Shown here: positions 60,502 through 64,000 of the stretch, one piece after another
Layout: each line of letters opens with the position of its first letter
Numbering within the stretch: position 1 is the stretch's first letter
Origin: Clostridiales bacterium
GTDB lineage: Bacteria; Bacillota; Clostridia; Christensenellales; Borkfalkiaceae
Direction of reading: 5' to 3'
NCBI GenBank assembly: GCA_003538975.1
Contig: DPQQ01000010.1
Coordinates: 28,466-92,465, forward strand
DNA length: 64,000 bases
The notes under the pieces: model-generated
What the model saw: the letters and a program-made list of their open reading frames with translations, nothing else
Told to the model about the DNA's origin: nothing
Databases searched by the model: none
Translations under genes and position numbers: made by a program

Positions 60502-62844
60502 ATGGAATATGCAAAAGTACTTGCAGAGGAATTTTCGATCAAAGAGGAATATTCCCAGAACGTAATAAACCTTCTCGAGGAAGGCGACACGATCCCGTTT
60601 ATCGCGAGATACCGTAAAGAAATGCACGGCGCGATGGACGATCAGGTTTTAAGAGATTTTGCCGACAGATACAAATATCTTCAGAACCTTCAGGCAAGAA
60701 AGACCGAAGTCGAAAATTCTATAACCGAACAAGGCAAATGGACGGACGAACTCGCAGCCGCTCTCGAAGCCGCGAAAACGATGACCGAAGTCGAAGATAT
60801 TTACCGCCCGTACAAGCAGAAGAGAAAGACGAGAGCTTCTGTAGCGATCGCGAAAGGATTGCAGCCGCTTGCGGACGTTATCGGCGGGGACGAAAACAAG
60901 GGAGATATTTACGAGCTCGCAAAGGTTTATATAGACGAAGAAAAGGGCGTAAAAACCGCCGAAGAAGCCGTTCAGGGCGCATGCGACATTTTAGCCGAAC
61001 GTATTTCGGACGACGCTAATTTAAGAAAGTCCTTAAGAGAACTTTTAATGAACGAAGCGAAGTTCGTGACCAAGCTCGACGAAGAAAAAGAAAACGCGAA
61101 AGTTTACGATATGTACAAGGATTACACCGAACCGCTCAAAACTATTCCGAGTCACAGAATCCTTGCGATAAACAGAGGCGAGAAGGAAGAATGTCTTTCG
61201 GTAAATATCGAAATGGACGAGGATTCGGCTCTTACCGTAATAAAGGCGGCATATCTTAAAAAGGGCGTTTACGAAGACCTTGTGTTAAAAACAATCGAAG
61301 ATTCTTACGATCGTCTCATCTTTCCGAGTATAGAAAGGGAAGTAAGAAACGACCTTACCGACAAAGCAAACGAACAGGCTATAAAAATGTTCGAAGTAAA
61401 TCTTAAACCGCTTCTTATGCAGCCGCCGCTCAAAGGCAAGGTGATCATGTCGGTCGATCCCGGTTACAGAATGGGCTGTAAAATCGCCGTTATAGACAAA
61501 AGCGGCAATGTTCTCGCAACGGACGTAGTTTATCCCACGCCCCCGAAGAGCGATATCGAAGGTTCCGAAAAGAAGCTTCTTGCGTTAATCAAAAAATATT
61601 CGGTAGACGTTATCTCGATAGGTAACGGCACCGCGAGCAAAGAGTCCGAAATTTTCGTTGCGGATATGATTAAAAAGGCGGACAGAAAGGTTATGTACGC
61701 CGTAGTCAACGAAGCGGGCGCGTCGGTTTATTCCGCAAGCAAACTCGGCGCCGAAGAATTCCCCGATTACGACGTAAACGTACGTTCCGCCGTATCCATC
61801 GCGAGAAGACTCCAGGATCCCCTTGCGGAACTCATCAAAATCGACGTTAAGTCCATAGGGGTAGGACAGTATCAGCACGATATGCCGCAGAACAGACTTT
61901 CCGAAGTTCTCGAAGGCGTTGTAGAAGACTGCGTCAACAGCGTAGGCGTAGACCTTAACACCGCAAGTCCCAGCCTTTTGTCATACGTATCCGGTCTCAA
62001 TTCTTCCATTGCGAAGAATATAGTAAAGTACAGGGAAGCGGCTCCGTTCGTCACCAGAAAGGATCTACTTAAGGTTCCGAAGCTCGGTCCCAAGGCGTAT
62101 CAGCAGTGCGCGGGCTTTTTGAGAATTCCCGACAGCGACAACGTTCTCGACAACACGGCTGTTCATCCCGAAACTTACGAAGCGACCGATAAACTCTTAA
62201 AGCATTTCGGTTTTACCGAACAGGACGTAAAAGAATCGAAGCTTGCGCTTCTTCCCAACAAAGTCGCTCTCGAAGGCAAAGAAAAGGTTGCCGAACTCAT
62301 CGGAGTAGGCGTTCCGACTCTCGATGATATTGTGGAAGAACTTTTAAAACCCGGCAGAGATATAAGAGACACTTTGCCCGCTCCCGTTTTAAGAGGCGAC
62401 CTGCTTTCGATAAACGACCTTAAACCCGGCATGGAACTCGAAGGCGTCGTAAGAAACGTCATCGACTTCGGCGTATTCGTCGATATAGGCGTTCATCAGG
62501 ACGGGCTCGTTCACATTTCGCAGATAGCGGACGGATTTATCAGACACCCGTCCGAAGTACTTTCGGTAAATCAGAAGGTAAGAGTCAAAGTTCTGGACGT
62601 AGACCTTGTAAAGAACAAGATTTCACTCACGATGAAGACTTCAGAAACGCCCGCCGGATTAAAAGTTAAGACCGAAAGGCCTAAAACCCGGAATAACGGC
62701 GAAAGAAAGCCTTTCGATAAAAACAGAAACAACAATGACAGGGGCGGCAAAGGAAACTATAACGCCAGCCGTAACCGCGACAAAAAAGAAGAATCTCTGG
62801 AAGAAGCGGTCAGACGTCTGCAGGAAAAGTTCAGATTAGGCTGA
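60502..62844 (+). CDS. tex: RNA-binding transcription accessory protein Tex
   Basis: Tex is a nucleic-acid-binding protein related to eukaryotic Spt6; it is associated with transcription and RNA handling. The 780 residues run: Tex N-terminal helical region (IPFIARYRKEMHGAMDD), YqgF-like ribonuclease-H fold (IMSVDPGYRMGCKIAVID), helix-hairpin-helix (NTASPSLLSYVSGL), and an S1 domain (GMELEGVVRNVIDFGVFVDIG) to about 715, ending in a basic N/R-rich tail (FDKNRNNNDRGGKGN). The tail extends the usual family length by ~50 residues. CGGAGAG precedes the ATG. The presumed promoter lies in the previous operon's terminator. Confidence 0.95.
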   Translation: MEYAKVLAEEFSIKEEYSQNVINLLEEGDTIPFIARYRKEMHGAMDDQVLRDFADRYKYLQNLQARKTEVENSITEQGKWTDELAAALEAAKTMTEVEDIYRPYKQKRKTRASVAIAKGLQPLADVIGGDENKGDIYELAKVYIDEEKGVKTAEEAVQGACDILAERISDDANLRKSLRELLMNEAKFVTKLDEEKENAKVYDMYKDYTEPLKTIPSHRILAINRGEKEECLSVNIEMDEDSALTVIKAAYLKKGVYEDLVLKTIEDSYDRLIFPSIEREVRNDLTDKANEQAIKMFEVNLKPLLMQPPLKGKVIMSVDPGYRMGCKIAVIDKSGNVLATDVVYPTPPKSDIEGSEKKLLALIKKYSVDVISIGNGTASKESEIFVADMIKKADRKVMYAVVNEAGASVYSASKLGAEEFPDYDVNVRSAVSIARRLQDPLAELIKIDVKSIGVGQYQHDMPQNRLSEVLEGVVEDCVNSVGVDLNTASPSLLSYVSGLNSSIAKNIVKYREAAPFVTRKDLLKVPKLGPKAYQQCAGFLRIPDSDNVLDNTAVHPETYEATDKLLKHFGFTEQDVKESKLALLPNKVALEGKEKVAELIGVGVPTLDDIVEELLKPGRDIRDTLPAPVLRGDLLSINDLKPGMELEGVVRNVIDFGVFVDIGVHQDGLVHISQIADGFIRHPSEVLSVNQKVRVKVLDVDLVKNKISLTMKTSETPAGLKVKTERPKTRNNGERKPFDKNRNNNDRGGKGNYNASRNRDKKEESLEEAVRRLQEKFRLG

Positions 62845-62890
62845 TAAAGCGGACGGAACTAAAAATTCAAAAGAAAAATAAAAGGAATTT

Positions 62891-64000
62891 ATGGCGGCAA
62901 AACGTAAAAAAGGCGGCAAAAAAAATTCTGCCGCCGCTACTTATAAATCAAAAGTCGGACTTAAAGCCCTACTCATAATTCTGCTTGTTATCGTTATTAT
63001 CGCGATACTTGCTTTCGCCGCGTACAAAGCGGGACTTATTCCGCAAAAGTACATCGACTACATCAAGTACGAAATCTTAAAGATAGAGAGAGAAGAAGAT
63101 AAGTATGGAACTCTTTCTATAAACGATATAGAATTTGAGTATGACGGCACCGCTACGGCGGAACCTGTGTTCTCGAAAAGCAACCGTGCCGAAGACATAA
63201 CATATATTTACGATGACGGCAATTTAGTATTCAGCGGTAATACCGTAAGCTATAAAACATCCGTTTCCGAAAATAAGGTTATATCGGTTACTGCAAAAAC
63301 TGCTCACCTTGAAACCGGTTTTAAAGTAACCGTAAAACCGATAAATTACGGAACGCTTGTTGTCGAAAATAAAAACAAACTTACTTTGCAACAAGGAAAA
63401 AGAAAAACCATCAATCTGAATTTTTCGAATCCCGAAAGAAGCGAAGACTTAACCTTTGATTTTAAAGACAATTACTTTTCAATCGATAAAGTTGATAACA
63501 AATACGTCATTGAAGCTATTGAAATAACCGGCGAAGAAGGAATCGAAGTAACTGCAAAGTCAGAACATTTTGAAGTTACTTTTGTTGTTGTAATTACAGA
63601 AGACGACAGTATTGTAATGGATTCGACGGCTTCGGAAGAGCTTGAAATTTATTTTCCGGAACTTCAGTCTTACTATACGGGCGACTGTACGCTCATAAAG
63701 GTCGGTAACGTCGAAGTGTTGATCGACGCGGGTTCCAAAACGAGCTGCGTCGCGACGGTAGACGATTTTATAAAAACAAAATGCACCGACGGCAAACTCG
63801 AATACGTTATAGTAACCCACGCGCATGAAGACCATTACGCGGGATTTGCGACGAGTTCCAACGTAAAAAGCATTTTCGACCGTTACGAAATCGGAACGAT
63901 TATAGATTTCGCACAGATAACAAACGATCCTAAAAGTCCTAAATCCGAGCAGGCTATGTATAAAAACTATCAGCGCGAACTGTCGGAAGCCGTTACGGCG
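62891..64000 (+). CDS. Membrane-anchored metallo-beta-lactamase-fold hydrolase (partial, runs off window)
   Basis: An open frame of 370 codons to the window end. It starts with a basic stretch (AAKRKKGGKKNSAA), then one transmembrane helix (LLIILLVIVIIAILAFAAY, ~26-45). Residues ~75-235 are strand-rich (VTAKTAHLETGFKV, VTAKSEHFEVTFVVV) and look like two Ig-like repeats. From about 250 an MBL fold begins (YYTGDCTLIKVGNVEVLIDAG) with the metal motif THAHEDHYAGF near 311, as in ComEC-type C-terminal hydrolases. The strand-rich part has more AT-leaning codons than the rest. AAGGA precedes the ATG. The C-terminal half is beyond the window, so the substrate cannot be judged. Confidence 0.8.
   Translation, partial: MAAKRKKGGKKNSAAATYKSKVGLKALLIILLVIVIIAILAFAAYKAGLIPQKYIDYIKYEILKIEREEDKYGTLSINDIEFEYDGTATAEPVFSKSNRAEDITYIYDDGNLVFSGNTVSYKTSVSENKVISVTAKTAHLETGFKVTVKPINYGTLVVENKNKLTLQQGKRKTINLNFSNPERSEDLTFDFKDNYFSIDKVDNKYVIEAIEITGEEGIEVTAKSEHFEVTFVVVITEDDSIVMDSTASEELEIYFPELQSYYTGDCTLIKVGNVEVLIDAGSKTSCVATVDDFIKTKCTDGKLEYVIVTHAHEDHYAGFATSSNVKSIFDRYEIGTIIDFAQITNDPKSPKSEQAMYKNYQRELSEAVTA

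Noticed and set aside
1..64000. tRNA or rRNA genes
   Set aside because: No cloverleaf-type arms or GGTTCRANTCC-like stretches that would support one were seen; a tRNA finder would settle this.

Overview
The window is a gene-dense chromosomal segment of a Gram-positive, spore-forming member of the Clostridia, most likely an uncultured gut-type lineage of the Christensenellales kind. The lineage is inferred. What is seen: a SpoIIE phosphatase and SpmA/SpmB, AddAB rather than RecBCD, a T-box leader, a large SRP RNA with an Alu domain, lipoproteins, AGGAG-type ribosome binding sites, many overlapping or tightly spaced genes, and moderate GC with strong use of GAA, AAA and AGA codons. Almost everything is core housekeeping. 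No tRNA, rRNA, CRISPR array, insertion sequence, integrase or phage gene was seen.

Layout. 1-9.6 kb: the end of uvrA, a GH20-type hexosaminidase and ychF (both minus), then argS, a flavoprotein, an ATP-grasp ligase and rho. 9.7-13.2 kb (minus): spoIIE and an orphan lipoprotein. 13.5-22.2 kb: addB-addA, a small three-helix membrane protein, and a membrane protein with a long glutamate-rich linker. 22.3-28.1 kb: a sorbose-1-phosphate-reductase-like dehydrogenase, a VanW/G5 protein, a Gfo/Idh/MocA oxidoreductase and an ABC exporter. 28.2-31.2 kb (minus): a GNAT protein with an internal duplication, an LRR lipoprotein and an RlmI-type methyltransferase. 31.4-38.2 kb: an unknown cytoplasmic protein, then a phosphate module: pstS, a fused pstC-pstA, pstB and a PhoP/PhoR-type two-component pair. 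No phoU is present here. 38.2-38.9 kb: SRP RNA (minus) and an Ile T-box. 39-49 kb: type-2 ileS, a second methyltransferase, two pseudouridine synthases, a surface protein and rqcH. 49-52.6 kb: tig, clpP, clpX. 52.8-54.1 kb: an AT-rich patch of duplicated and broken secreted-protein genes, the only clearly accessory stretch. 54.2-64 kb: spmA/spmB (minus), metG-tatD-rsmA-rdgB-yfcE-like operon, tex, and a membrane-anchored metallo-beta-lactamase-fold protein running off the end.

How the parts work together. Most genes serve translation and its quality control (argS, ileS, metG, rsmA, rlmI-like, rlu-like, SRP RNA, tig, clpXP, rqcH, tex) or DNA repair (uvrA, addAB). The pst-pho block reads as a self-contained phosphate sensing and uptake unit, with a possible PhoP box ahead of pstS. 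A recurring regulatory layout is visible: at three places (about 24.97, 43.88 and 60.37 kb) the -35 hexamer of the next promoter lies inside the intrinsic terminator of the previous transcript, so that the terminator's T-run becomes the promoter spacer.

No convincing new multi-gene system was found. The best leads are the terminator-promoter overlaps, the pstC-pstA fusion with its candidate PhoP box, the in-frame duplication in the GNAT gene, the structured intergenic segment at 46.06-46.31 kb, and the decaying AT-rich lipoprotein patch after clpX.
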